A stretch of DNA of 64,000 bases from Flavobacteriaceae bacterium (GCA_947446635.1 CANFHF010000001.1:62001-126000); one strand, 5' to 3'; counted from the first letter of the stretch, positions 20,096 through 30,387 are shown. Notes: generated from the letters alone by a model not told the origin. Numbers and translations: made by a program.

Positions 20096-20926
20096 TTAAT
20101 AAGTAGAAAAATAAATAATTTTTTTACCAGTGTAATTATCTTCTGAATCACTGTAAAAACGAAAAACTAATTTTTGGGTTGAATATTGGTAGAGTCTATT
20201 GGTCAAAGAAGTTGTAGAAGTGCTTTTTAAGGTTGGTAACCCTAACTGATTAACAACCAGATCCATTGTAGTATTGTTGTTGTTTACTTTCCAACTATTC
20301 CCAATTTCATAAGGGTAATTAGTATAAGTTATTTGTTCATTTGCACCATTTATGAAATAGTAATTCGAACTATACATATCAATTTGATCAACTACTGAAC
20401 TGCTTTTTGTAATTGTAAATTTAAGTCCTTTTGAACCGTAATGCCAATATTCAGACGTTCCAGAGGTAGAATCGGATTTATAATCAGGTTCTCCCAAAAG
20501 GCTTAATACCTTAGCGGAACCATCGTAATTAACTTTAATTCCTTCAACAGTAGTGTAGTCTTTAACTCCGTGTTCGTAAAAATTTAATGTGATATTCTTA
20601 AATTCTTTGTTTGAGTTATTCGATAATTCTACATATACGTTTGCAGCTCCCGCTAATGTTGATTTTATTTCGTATAAAGTAGATGTTGCTTTAGTTATCG
20701 TAACCGATGGATTGGTAGAAGACACAATTACATTTTCATAGCCCGTTCCATCAAAACTTAAATAAACAGTTTCCTCAGTATATAGAAATGTTTTACTGGC
20801 TGTTAAACTAGTGAATACTACATCAGGGTCTCCACTGCTATCTGAAGAACAAGAGATAGAAAGCATTGAAATTAAGCATAATGCAAGAATACTTTTTGAA
20901 ATTTTGTTAGTGATTTTTTTTCTCAT
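20096..20926 (-). CDS. Hypothetical lipoprotein
   Basis: Lipobox LSISC followed by SSDSSGDP; no domain recognised. Confidence 0.8.
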   Translation of the reverse strand: MRKKITNKISKSILALCLISMLSISCSSDSSGDPDVVFTSLTASKTFLYTEETVYLSFDGTGYENVIVSSTNPSVTITKATSTLYEIKSTLAGAANVYVELSNNSNKEFKNITLNFYEHGVKDYTTVEGIKVNYDGSAKVLSLLGEPDYKSDSTSGTSEYWHYGSKGLKFTITKSSSVVDQIDMYSSNYYFINGANEQITYTNYPYEIGNSWKVNNNNTTMDLVVNQLGLPTLKSTSTTSLTNRLYQYSTQKLVFRFYSDSEDNYTGKKIIYFSTY

Positions 20927-20988
20927 TTTTTTAATAATTTTTTAAGATGTTTTGTTTGTTAAGAATTTCAAATGTAAGTAATATCATT

Positions 20989-21032
20989 TTAATAGTTTTA
21001 CGGTTTTTTATTAATAGTTTTACGGTTTTTTA
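20989..21032. repeat. Perfect 22-bp tandem direct repeat x2 (candidate LytTR-type site)
   Basis: TTAATAGTTTTACGGTTTTTTA at 20989-21010 and 21011-21032. Confidence 0.85.
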
Positions 21033-21186
21033 CACTTTGCCGAAATAATTTAATAAATATTTGATTTTTAATGTGTTGTATGTAAAAATAAATAATTAAA
21101 ATCTTGTTTAAATACTAAAAAGCCCCATGATTGGGACTTTTTTTGTGGGTTTTATTCTTGCTTAAAAGCAAAACGTTCTAGCGTTA

Positions 21187-22110
21187 TTAAAACGATTTTA
21201 GTATTCCGATGCGCAGTCTAAATCCAGTGTCATTTTGATTGCCGTTCATATTAGTTACAATAGGAACGGAGAGAGTCAATGGAAAACTCCATTTTTTATA
21301 GGAAAGATTGGTTCCTAAATTTGCAAATCCTAAATAATAACCCGAGTTTTCATCGGGAATAGTGCCTTCTTTCAATTGGTCTAGCCATTCGCCATAGTAA
21401 CTACCAAAAAGATTCCATCCGAGATTAGAACCTTGTTTTTTATTTAAAGTATCCATAGCGCAGAAGTTTCCACCATCTTTAACCTTATAGGATAGAGTTA
21501 GGCTTTGTGTTGCGATGCTTCCATAGTAATTATTTTCAAAACCAATTGTGGTATGTTTAAAAAGTCCGCTACCCAAAAGCGTAAATTTATCCCAATGTTT
21601 TGAAATAAGTATTCCTGCCATGGGATCGAATGAACCTGAACCCACAACAATTGTTGTATTGTCGAAGTTTGAATTTTTTTGAATCCCCGTTGGCAATTCA
21701 ACACCTGCTTGAAGAGCAATATTAAAATTATTTTTAGAGTGTATAGTGTAGGTTCCCATAAGTACTAAATCGCCAAGTCCGTTGTCATTTCCGCTGGCCG
21801 TGTTCAGAAATACATACGGAAGCAAGGCTGAAACCGTCATTTTATTATTGAGGCCATAACGAATTCCCAATGAACTAGCTACCATGCTTTTTAGAAGTGT
21901 TTCTTCTTCTAATTGTGCATCGCCATTTCGGATGGTTCGATAGTCACCATAGCTTTCCGCAATCAATTGATTTTTGGAAAGAGTAAGAATTCCGCTGTTG
22001 TAATCGCCATTTGACGATCCTGCTCCTGCGCCAGCACAACAGGCACATTGGGCGTAAGTTTGGGTTGTTGCATAAAGGGCAACTATAATAAATAGGGTTA
22101 TTTTTTTCAT
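21187..22110 (-). CDS. Outer-membrane beta-barrel/transporter-like protein with N-terminal CACC motif
   Basis: Signal peptide then QCACCAGAGAGSSNGDYNSGILTLSKNQ; beta-barrel-like repeats. Confidence 0.65.
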   Translation of the reverse strand: MKKITLFIIVALYATTQTYAQCACCAGAGAGSSNGDYNSGILTLSKNQLIAESYGDYRTIRNGDAQLEEETLLKSMVASSLGIRYGLNNKMTVSALLPYVFLNTASGNDNGLGDLVLMGTYTIHSKNNFNIALQAGVELPTGIQKNSNFDNTTIVVGSGSFDPMAGILISKHWDKFTLLGSGLFKHTTIGFENNYYGSIATQSLTLSYKVKDGGNFCAMDTLNKKQGSNLGWNLFGSYYGEWLDQLKEGTIPDENSGYYLGFANLGTNLSYKKWSFPLTLSVPIVTNMNGNQNDTGFRLRIGILKSF

Positions 22111-22187
22111 CTGTATTTTAATTTATTTAAACAATAGAAAATTTGCCATCCGTAAAACAGATCGCTATTTAAGTTGGGTTTTTAATG

Positions 22188-22580
22188 TTAAATAAATTTT
22201 GGAGGTCTAAAAAGTGTGTTTTGACAACCAATTGTTAAAATAGAAGAATAGTTTTCAAATGAATGTTGACGTAATAAAACAAGGGTGTTTTTTGGTCTCC
22301 AATCGTAATTTTGAGTTACAAAATCATCGACGGATTTGAATTTTGGAAGGGATGTGGGAAGACTATTTTTGTCGATTTCCTTTTCTGAGGCCTTTTGGAG
22401 TTGTTTGTATAAATAGCATTTTCCGTTACAATGCATTTGGGGTTTGTCTTTGTTCTCGCAAAGTTTTTCGATAATGAAGGTTTGATTTACTTTCCAGTAA
22501 ATGATAAACCCTACATTGAATATAGTTTGCCAAGTCAGAAGTATAAGAATTACTGTTGCAAGAAGTTTTTTCATTATCAA
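22188..22580 (-). CDS. Small membrane-anchored Cys/His-containing protein
   Basis: One TM, then CENKDKPQMHCNGKCYLYKQLQKA. Confidence 0.65.
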   Translation of the reverse strand: MIMKKLLATVILILLTWQTIFNVGFIIYWKVNQTFIIEKLCENKDKPQMHCNGKCYLYKQLQKASEKEIDKNSLPTSLPKFKSVDDFVTQNYDWRPKNTLVLLRQHSFENYSSILTIGCQNTLFRPPKFI

Positions 22581-22665
22581 TGCAAAGTTACTATTCTATT
22601 TTCATTTTGACTAAAATAGTTTAAGATTAAATAATAAACTACATTTGTTTATAATATATACTAAA

Positions 22666-23574
22666 ATGATAAACAATAAAGGAGATGTTAAAAGTGTGTT
22701 CAGTATAAAAGATCTTGAAAATCTTTCAGGTATAAAGGCGCATACGATACGAATTTGGGAAAAAAGATATAATATTTTGGAGCCCATGCGAACCGATACT
22801 AATATTAGATTATATAATCTAATTAATCTGCAAAAACTATTAAATATTACGCTGCTTCACGATTATGGATATAAAATCTCCAAAATAGCAAGTTATCCTG
22901 AGGATGAAATTCCAGTTTTGGTTCGGGAAATTATTTCGGAAAAAAGTGCTAAAAATCATGCAATTACTGCTTTTAAAATGGCAATGATGAATTTTGATCA
23001 AGAGTTGTTTTTTACTACATATGCTCAATTACTTTCCGAAAAATCATTTAAAGAAGTGTTCTACCAGGTATTCATTCCTTTGATGACTGAAATGGGTTTG
23101 TTGTGGCATTCGCATACAATATCTCCAGCGCATGAGCATTTCATTAGTTATTTGATCAAACAAAAATTATTGATAAATACTGAAAAACTTCAACTTTTAA
23201 GGCCGAGTAAAACCGACAAGGTTTTTGTGCTTTCTCTTCCTATGAATGAAGTGCACGAATTGGGACTCATGTATTTAAATTACGAGACCTTGTTGAAGGG
23301 TTATAAAACTATTTACCTAGGGGAAAGTATGCCTATTGAGAATTTGGTAGATTTAAAAAAACATTTTGAATCCATAGTTTTCGTTTCCTATCTAACTGTT
23401 CAGCCTGATAAAGATTCAATCAACGATTATGTAAATAAAATGATTGCGGAATTAGTAGATGAAAACACAGAACTTTGGTATATAGGTAAAATGGTCGAGT
23501 TTATTCAACAAGATGGTTTTTCTAATAAAATTAAAATTTTCAAATCTATAACTGAATTAGTCGATCAAATCTGA
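22666..23574 (+). CDS. MerR family regulator with B12-binding domain (CarH/LitR-like)
   Basis: HTH VFSIKDLENLSGIKAHTIRIWEKRYNILEP; W-x9-EH (WHSHTISPAHEH); E-x-H-x-x-G (EVHELG). ORF-track start is a TTG 7 codons upstream; ATG at 22666 preferred. Confidence 0.88.
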   Translation: MINNKGDVKSVFSIKDLENLSGIKAHTIRIWEKRYNILEPMRTDTNIRLYNLINLQKLLNITLLHDYGYKISKIASYPEDEIPVLVREIISEKSAKNHAITAFKMAMMNFDQELFFTTYAQLLSEKSFKEVFYQVFIPLMTEMGLLWHSHTISPAHEHFISYLIKQKLLINTEKLQLLRPSKTDKVFVLSLPMNEVHELGLMYLNYETLLKGYKTIYLGESMPIENLVDLKKHFESIVFVSYLTVQPDKDSINDYVNKMIAELVDENTELWYIGKMVEFIQQDGFSNKIKIFKSITELVDQI

Positions 23575-23611
23575 TAATTTTGTTCAAACATTTTATACAT
23601 TTGCTAAACAA

Positions 23612-25087
23612 ATGAAAAAAACAAAAACAATTACCATTATAGGTTCTGGATTTTCAGCACTAGCCGCTTCTTGTTACCTTGCTCAAAAAGGTTTTCAAGT
23701 TACCATATTGGAGAAAAACAAAACTGTGGGCGGGAGAGCACGACAGTTAATCAAAGACGGTTTTACTTTTGATATTGGCCCTACTTGGTATTGGATGCCA
23801 GATGTATTCGAGAAGTTTTTTGCTGATTTTGGAAAAAAACCATCAGATTATTATTCACTAGAGAAATTAAATCCCGCTTATGAGGTGTATTTTGATACGT
23901 TAAATTCGATTGAAATACCAGATAACTTTCCTGACATTCTTTCAATTTTTGAAAAGGAGGAGGAGGGAAGCTCTCATTATTTAGACCTTTTTCTAAAGGA
24001 AGCCAAATTTAATTATGATGTGGCCATAAAGGATTTGGTATACCGACCAGGAATTACATTCACCGAATTGATAACTCCGGTAACAATTCGAAAAGTAAAC
24101 CAGTTTTTTACGAGTATTCGCACCAAGGTCAGAAAGAAAATAAAAAGTCATAAATTGAGACAAATCATGGAATTTCCAGTTTTGTTTTTGGGTGCAAAGC
24201 CTTCAGATACCCCTTCGTTTTATAGTTTTATGAATTATGCCGATTTTGGACTGGGAACTTGGCATCCAAAAGGAGGGATGTACCAAGTCATTCAAGGGAT
24301 GGTTGAGTTAGCAGAATCATTAGGGGTTAAAATTGAAACCAATCAAAATGTCGAGAAAATAAATGTAGAAAATGGAGTTGTAAAAAGCGTCGTCTCAAAC
24401 GGAATCACGTTAGCATCTGATATTGTTTTAAGTGGTGCCGATTACCATCATACAGAAACCTTATTGGACGAAAAATATAGAGGATATTCTGAGAAATATT
24501 GGGATAGTAAAGTTTTTGCGCCATCTTCCTTGTTGTTTTATGTAGGTTTTGACAGAAAAATAGATAGAGTTTCTCATCACACTTTATTTTTTGATACTGA
24601 TTTTGATGTACATGCAAATGCTATTTATGACAATCCAAAATGGCCCGACAAACCACTTTTTTACGCTAGTTTTCCAAGTAAGACTGATTCTACTGTAGCT
24701 CCTGAAGGTGCAGAAGCCGGTATATTTTTAATTCCAATTGCTCCAGGAATTGAAGATACACCAGAAATTAGAGAAAAATATTTTCAAAATATTATTAATA
24801 GATTTGAAACTTTAACCAATCAAAATGTTTCTAAAAACATTATCTTTAGGGAGAGTTATTGTGTAAATGATTTTGTGAATGATTACAATTCATATAAAGG
24901 GAATGCCTACGGATTAGCCAATATTTTGACGCAAACGGCTTTTTTAAGGCCTAAGATAAAAAGTAAAAAAGTCGAAAACTTATATTTCACAGGGCAATTG
25001 ACGGTGCCAGGCCCAGGAGTTCCACCTTCTTTAATTTCAGGTAAAATAGTATCAGATTTAATTAATAAGAAATTTTCAGAGCAATAA
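23612..25087 (+). CDS. crtI: Phytoene desaturase
   Basis: ITIIGSGFSALAASCYLAQKGFQVTILEKNKTVGGRARQL; C-terminal LYFTGQLTVPGPGVPPSLISG. Confidence 0.95.
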   Translation: MKKTKTITIIGSGFSALAASCYLAQKGFQVTILEKNKTVGGRARQLIKDGFTFDIGPTWYWMPDVFEKFFADFGKKPSDYYSLEKLNPAYEVYFDTLNSIEIPDNFPDILSIFEKEEEGSSHYLDLFLKEAKFNYDVAIKDLVYRPGITFTELITPVTIRKVNQFFTSIRTKVRKKIKSHKLRQIMEFPVLFLGAKPSDTPSFYSFMNYADFGLGTWHPKGGMYQVIQGMVELAESLGVKIETNQNVEKINVENGVVKSVVSNGITLASDIVLSGADYHHTETLLDEKYRGYSEKYWDSKVFAPSSLLFYVGFDRKIDRVSHHTLFFDTDFDVHANAIYDNPKWPDKPLFYASFPSKTDSTVAPEGAEAGIFLIPIAPGIEDTPEIREKYFQNIINRFETLTNQNVSKNIIFRESYCVNDFVNDYNSYKGNAYGLANILTQTAFLRPKIKSKKVENLYFTGQLTVPGPGVPPSLISGKIVSDLINKKFSEQ

Positions 25088-25089
25088 AT

Positions 25090-25929
25090 ATGAAGCAATT
25101 ATTCGATGAAATATCTTTCAAATGCAGTGAACTTGTAACAAAAAACTACAGCACTTCATTTTCTTTAGCAGTCAAAATGCTTTCTCCTAATATTAGAGAT
25201 GCCATTTATAGCATCTATGGTTTTGTTCGTTTTGCCGATGAAATTGTGGATTCATTTCATGATTTTGATAAAGAATCTTTGATACTAGATTTTGAAAAAG
25301 AATATTATAAAGCTTTTGTTTCTGGTATAAGTCTAAATCCTATCTTGAACTCCTTTCAACAAACAGTAAAAAATTACAATATAACCGACGATTTGATTCA
25401 GTCGTTTCTAAAGAGCATGAAATTGGACCTGGTCCAATCGGATTACCAAGACCAAGACCAATATAAAAATTATATATATGGGTCAGCCGATGTGGTGGGC
25501 TTAATGTGTCTCAAGGTTTTTGTGGGAGGAAATGTTCAAAAATATGAAGAATTAAAGGACGAGGCAATGCGATTGGGATCTGCTTTTCAAAAAGTTAATT
25601 TTTTAAGGGACTTGAGAGATGACAATTTGATTTTGAATCGAAATTATTTTCCGGGAGTTGATTTAAATTCATTTGATGAGAATTCAAAAAAAATCATTAT
25701 TGCTGAAATAGAAGAAGATTTTAGAATTGCCTACCAAGGCATCCTGAAATTACCCATAGAAGCAAAATTTGGTGTTTATACTGCATTTGTATATTATAAA
25801 AAGCTTTTAAAAAAATTGGAAAACACCCCTTGCCAAGAAATAGGAACCATGAGAATTCGGGTTTCAAATTATACTAAATTTGGATTATTGGCCAAATCTT
25901 TCGTGTCTTACAAGTTGAAGTTGGTATAA
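25090..25929 (+). CDS. crtB: Phytoene synthase
   Basis: SFSLAVKMLSPNIRDAIYSIYGFVRFADEIVD; squalene/phytoene synthase signatures. Confidence 0.95.
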   Translation: MKQLFDEISFKCSELVTKNYSTSFSLAVKMLSPNIRDAIYSIYGFVRFADEIVDSFHDFDKESLILDFEKEYYKAFVSGISLNPILNSFQQTVKNYNITDDLIQSFLKSMKLDLVQSDYQDQDQYKNYIYGSADVVGLMCLKVFVGGNVQKYEELKDEAMRLGSAFQKVNFLRDLRDDNLILNRNYFPGVDLNSFDENSKKIIIAEIEEDFRIAYQGILKLPIEAKFGVYTAFVYYKKLLKKLENTPCQEIGTMRIRVSNYTKFGLLAKSFVSYKLKLV

Positions 25930-25937
25930 TCTTAAAT

Positions 25938-26417
25938 GTGTATATTGAACAGTTTTATAAATTTAATAAAAAAAGGATGTTATTTTTCTTGATTTTTCTT
26001 GGTACTTTTTTACTGATGGAATGCGTGACTTGGTGTACGCATAAATATGTGATGCATGGATTGATGTGGTATTTCCACGCTGACCATCACCAACCCAAAT
26101 ATGCCCATGTTTTTGAGAGAAATGATGTGTTCTTCGTAATTTTCGCAATTCCAAGTATCTTACTTTTTTACTACGGTGTGGAAGGGGGTTTAAACTATAG
26201 GTTCTTCATTGGTTTAGGGATTATGTTCTATGGACTTTGTTATTTTATTGTTCACGATATTATAATTCATCAACGTTTGAAATTATTTAAGAACACAAAA
26301 AATAAATATTTGATTGCCCTTCGTAAGGGTCATAAGGTGCATCACAAACACTTGGGAAAGGAGCACGGTGAATGTTTCGGAATGTTGTTTGTGCCCTTGA
26401 AATACTTTAAAATTTAA
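25938..26417 (+). CDS. crtZ: Beta-carotene hydroxylase (fatty-acid-hydroxylase fold)
   Basis: HKYVMHG..WYFHADHHQPK..HKVHHKHLGKEHGECFGMLFVP His boxes. Confidence 0.92.
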   Translation: MYIEQFYKFNKKRMLFFLIFLGTFLLMECVTWCTHKYVMHGLMWYFHADHHQPKYAHVFERNDVFFVIFAIPSILLFYYGVEGGLNYRFFIGLGIMFYGLCYFIVHDIIIHQRLKLFKNTKNKYLIALRKGHKVHHKHLGKEHGECFGMLFVPLKYFKI

Positions 26418-26418
26418 T

Positions 26419-27099
26419 ATGTCGCTCTACTTAATTTTAAATATCGCTTCCTTCTTAATTCCATTTTTGTATAGTTTCGAAAGCAGGATGAAGTATATAA
26501 AGCGTTGGAGAGCTGTTTTCTCCTCCATTGTTATAACAGCTTTTTTCTTTATTGTTTGGGATATTTTATTTACCAAAATTGGTGTTTGGAGTTTCAATCC
26601 CCGTTATCATTCCGGAATTGAATTTTTGGACTTGCCCATTGAAGAATGGCTGTTTTTTATTTGTATTCCGTATTCTAGTATCTTCATTCACTTTGGCTTT
26701 CACTATTTTTATCCAAAGGTTTTTTTGTCGGATAAAGCAGTACGAATCATTTATTGGTTGCTGATGATTATACTACTGCTTACAATTGCGGTTCATTATG
26801 ATAAATGGTATACAGTGGTTGATTATAGTTTGTTACTATTGGTTTTGACTTACACAGTTTATAGGGTCCCTAACGTTTTAAACACTTTTTTCATCAGCTT
26901 TCTTATTATATTAATTCCATTTTCATTGGTTAACGGAATTTTAACCGGCAGTTTTATTGACGAACCAGTGGTGATGTATAATGATGCCGAGAATTTAGGA
27001 ATTCGATTGGGAACAATACCAATTGAAGACATTGGTTACGCTTTTACAATGATTCTGATGAGTTTGGTTTTGATTGAAAAAATTGAAAAAAAAAATTAA
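26419..27099 (+). CDS. Lycopene cyclase, fused CrtYc-CrtYd type
   Basis: Two repeated TM units incl. DILFTKIGVWSFNPRYHSGIEFLDLPIEEWLFFICIPYSSIF; 226 aa. Confidence 0.92.
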   Translation: MSLYLILNIASFLIPFLYSFESRMKYIKRWRAVFSSIVITAFFFIVWDILFTKIGVWSFNPRYHSGIEFLDLPIEEWLFFICIPYSSIFIHFGFHYFYPKVFLSDKAVRIIYWLLMIILLLTIAVHYDKWYTVVDYSLLLLVLTYTVYRVPNVLNTFFISFLIILIPFSLVNGILTGSFIDEPVVMYNDAENLGIRLGTIPIEDIGYAFTMILMSLVLIEKIEKKN

Positions 27100-27187
27100 A
27101 ATGAAACACCCATGACAATAGTTCATGACTCAGGAGAATGATCATAAGTGTTCCATCTGACCAATTAAAAACAATAAATATAAACAG

Positions 27188-27649
27188 ATGAAAGTATACA
27201 CAAAAGAAACGGTTCAACATGTAAATGCGAGTGTCGAGGAATGTTGGGATTTTTTTTCCAGTCCAAGAAATTTACAAAAAATAACCCCGGAAACTATGGG
27301 TTTCCAAATCACGGATTTCGACAACAAATCAATGTATGCCGGACAAATTATCCAGTACAAAGTGTCTCCGCTAGCGGGATTGAAATTAAGTTGGACAACC
27401 GAAATCACTTTCGTGAAAGAAAACAGTTATTTTATCGACGAACAACGTTTTGGACCTTATGCACTTTGGCATCACAAGCACTTTTTCGAGCCAACTGAAA
27501 ACGGTACAAAAATGACGGATTTGGTTCATTATGCCTTGCCGTTGGGTTTCATTGGTAGAATAATGAACACACTTGTGGTAAAAAATAAGCTGAAAGAAAT
27601 TTTTGATTACAGAGTTATAAAAGTGGATGAAATTTTTAATTCTAAATAA
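27188..27649 (+). CDS. SRPBCC family protein
   Basis: VNASVEECWDFFSSPRNLQKITPETMGFQITD; overlaps photolyase start (TAATG). Confidence 0.9.
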   Translation: MKVYTKETVQHVNASVEECWDFFSSPRNLQKITPETMGFQITDFDNKSMYAGQIIQYKVSPLAGLKLSWTTEITFVKENSYFIDEQRFGPYALWHHKHFFEPTENGTKMTDLVHYALPLGFIGRIMNTLVVKNKLKEIFDYRVIKVDEIFNSK

Positions 27650-28944
27650 TGAACAAACCAGAAGTAGCTTTTTTTTGGTATAGAAGAGACCTGCGATTAG
27701 AAGATAATGTGGCTTTGTTTTACGCTTTGGAATCGGAATATCTAGTGATTCCCTTGTTTATTTTTGACGAAGTTATTTTGGATGGGTTGCCCAAAAACGA
27801 TGCTAGGGTTGGTTTTATTCACGATTCCCTTTCCAATATAAATCAGAAATTGCAGGAATTTGGAAGTTCTCTATTAGTTAAAAAGGGAATAACACATGCT
27901 GTTTGGCAAGCACTTCTTAAGGAATTTAATGTCAAGGAAGTGTTTTTCAACAAGGATTACGAACCCTATGCAATCCAGAGGGATTTAGCTATTTGTGAAT
28001 TATTGGAAGCCAATAATATAAGTTCTTTTTTATATAAAGACCAAGTTATTTTTGAAGAACTAGAAATTACAAAAGCCGATGGATTGCCCTATACCGTTTA
28101 CACGCCTTACAAAAATAAATGGTTGGAGAAATACCAATCAATGTCCCCGATTCAAGAATTCGATACAACTAGTAAGGTTCACAATTTTCATAAATACAAC
28201 TTTGTATTTCCAACTCTAAATCAAATAGGATTCGAGGAAAGTTCCCTAAAAGTGATACCGCATAATTTAAAAAACGTTGTCAATTATCACGAAACACGTG
28301 ATTTTCCAGCTTTGGATAGCACATCCCATCTTTCTCCTCATTTGCGTTTTGGTACGGTTAGTATCCGAAAATTAGTGAATTGGGCTGCGAATAAAAATCA
28401 GGTTTTTTTAAGCGAACTGATTTGGAGGGAATTTTTTATGCAAATTTTGTTCAGTTTTCCAAAGGTGGTTACGCACAATTTCAAATCGGCTTATGACGGT
28501 ATTCAGTGGCGGAATAATGAGGAAGATTTCAAACGTTGGTGTTCAGGAACTACGGGTTATCCTATGGTTGATGCTGGAATGAGGGAGTTAAACGAAACAG
28601 GGTATATGCATAACAGAGTGCGTATGGTGGTAGCAAGTTTTCTTTGCAAGCATTTATTAATTAACTGGCAGTGGGGAGAGGCCTATTTTGCCGAAAAACT
28701 ATTGGATTTTGATTTGTCTGCCAATGTAGGCAACTGGCAATGGGCTGCAGGAACGGGTTGTGATGCAGCTCCCTATTTTAGGGTTTTTAACCCAGAAATC
28801 CAACTTAAGAAATTTGATGATAAAGGAATCTATATACGGAAATGGATAAATGAATTTGATTTGGGATATGGCAATCCTATGGTGGAGCACGCTTTTGCTA
28901 GAGATCGCGCAATTGCAACTTACAAAGCGGGAATTTCGAAGTAA
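27649..28944 (+). CDS. phr: Cryptochrome/deoxyribodipyrimidine photolyase family protein
   Basis: FFWYRRDLRLEDNVAL; DAGMRELNETGYMHNRVRMVVASFLCKHLLINW; ANVGNWQWAAGTGCDAAPYFRVFNP. Confidence 0.95.
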   Translation: MNKPEVAFFWYRRDLRLEDNVALFYALESEYLVIPLFIFDEVILDGLPKNDARVGFIHDSLSNINQKLQEFGSSLLVKKGITHAVWQALLKEFNVKEVFFNKDYEPYAIQRDLAICELLEANNISSFLYKDQVIFEELEITKADGLPYTVYTPYKNKWLEKYQSMSPIQEFDTTSKVHNFHKYNFVFPTLNQIGFEESSLKVIPHNLKNVVNYHETRDFPALDSTSHLSPHLRFGTVSIRKLVNWAANKNQVFLSELIWREFFMQILFSFPKVVTHNFKSAYDGIQWRNNEEDFKRWCSGTTGYPMVDAGMRELNETGYMHNRVRMVVASFLCKHLLINWQWGEAYFAEKLLDFDLSANVGNWQWAAGTGCDAAPYFRVFNPEIQLKKFDDKGIYIRKWINEFDLGYGNPMVEHAFARDRAIATYKAGISK

Positions 28945-30363
28945 TTATCGAATTAACTTATTCAACATTCCGTTGAAAATTAATCCATGAAACGGCAAAA
29001 TAGTATACCAATACATTTTCCCCCAAATACCTTTTGGCTTGAATGTTGCGGCCTGATATAAAGTATTGTGAATTATTTTGAATTCTAACCAAGCTTCGCC
29101 TGGCAACTTCATTTCGGCATATAAAACTAGTTTACCTTCTTCTTTATTGGCATATAAAACTCGCCAAAAATCCAATGCGTCACCCGAATGAATATCATTT
29201 TTGTTGGTCCTTCCTCTTTTGGAGCCTACACCACCGTACAACTTATCGATAAATCCACGTAAATTCCACAACCAGTCACCATAATACCAACCATTTTCGC
29301 CGCCAATTGACCAAATTCTTCCAACAGTAAAATCTTTGTTTATTATTTCTTTTTTTCGTCTGTCAATATAACACCCTTTCTTTGGGATCTTTAAATATTG
29401 GGAAATATTAGTGTTAAATCGCCCACTTATTAGTGAATCTTTCCAGCTTGAAGCTACTTGATCTTCATTTACTTTTATCAAAGCTCTTGATAAAGCTTGT
29501 TCATATGACAGGGGTTTTATGTCTAGTAAATCATTGATTATTGTGTCTCTGCAAACCACTTCCACTTTCATGCTGCTGACTAATGCTGAGGCAAGTCTAT
29601 ACGAAGTTGAGGTTACAAAATATAACCAATAAGAGGATAATTTTGGTGTCATTATAGGGATGGTATAAATCCATCTATTTACATTTTTTGCCTTAGCAAA
29701 ACCCAAAAGCATTTCTTTATACGTTAGAATATCGGGACCGCCAATATCAAAATTCTTGTTATAAGTAACAGGGTTCAGTAGAGATTTAGATAAAAATCCA
29801 AGAACGTCATTTATACCAATGGGCTGGCATTTGGTATTCAGCCACTTTGGAGTAATCATTACGGGTAATCTATTAATCAAATCCCGAATAATTTCGAAAG
29901 AGGCGCTTCCAGATCCTACAATAATACCAGCTCTCAAGGTGGTTGTCGCAAATTTTCCGGTATTTAAAACATCTTCAACTTTTTTCCTTGAAGATAAATG
30001 TTTAGATAGTGATTTGTCATTTACAATCCCACTTAAATAGATGACTTGTTTCGCTGCTGTTTTGTCAATTGTATGAATAAAATTTTCTGCCGAAAGGCTC
30101 TCTAAATAATCGTAATTAAAATCGGAGCCTGACATAGAATGGATCAAATAGTACGCAGCATCTAGATCCGTTGGAATCGCCGTCAATGTTTCTATTTTCA
30201 TAAAATCCACTTCGATAACTTTAATTTTTTGGGATAATTCTTTTGGGTAATAAAACCTATTTTTATCTCTTACACAACAAATAACTTCGTGGCCTTGCGC
30301 AATTAAAATAGGCAAAAGTCGCTTTCCGATATAACCTGTAGCACCTGTTAAAAGTATTTTCAT
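28945..30363 (-). CDS. SDR family oxidoreductase with C-terminal DUF2867-like domain
   Basis: ILLTGATGYIGKRLLPILI; C-terminal SGDALDFWRVLYANKEEGKLVLYAEMKLPGEAWLEF. Confidence 0.88.
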   Translation of the reverse strand: MKILLTGATGYIGKRLLPILIAQGHEVICCVRDKNRFYYPKELSQKIKVIEVDFMKIETLTAIPTDLDAAYYLIHSMSGSDFNYDYLESLSAENFIHTIDKTAAKQVIYLSGIVNDKSLSKHLSSRKKVEDVLNTGKFATTTLRAGIIVGSGSASFEIIRDLINRLPVMITPKWLNTKCQPIGINDVLGFLSKSLLNPVTYNKNFDIGGPDILTYKEMLLGFAKAKNVNRWIYTIPIMTPKLSSYWLYFVTSTSYRLASALVSSMKVEVVCRDTIINDLLDIKPLSYEQALSRALIKVNEDQVASSWKDSLISGRFNTNISQYLKIPKKGCYIDRRKKEIINKDFTVGRIWSIGGENGWYYGDWLWNLRGFIDKLYGGVGSKRGRTNKNDIHSGDALDFWRVLYANKEEGKLVLYAEMKLPGEAWLEFKIIHNTLYQAATFKPKGIWGKMYWYTILPFHGLIFNGMLNKLIR

Positions 30364-30387
30364 GGTTTTGTGTTTTAAGTTATTTAT

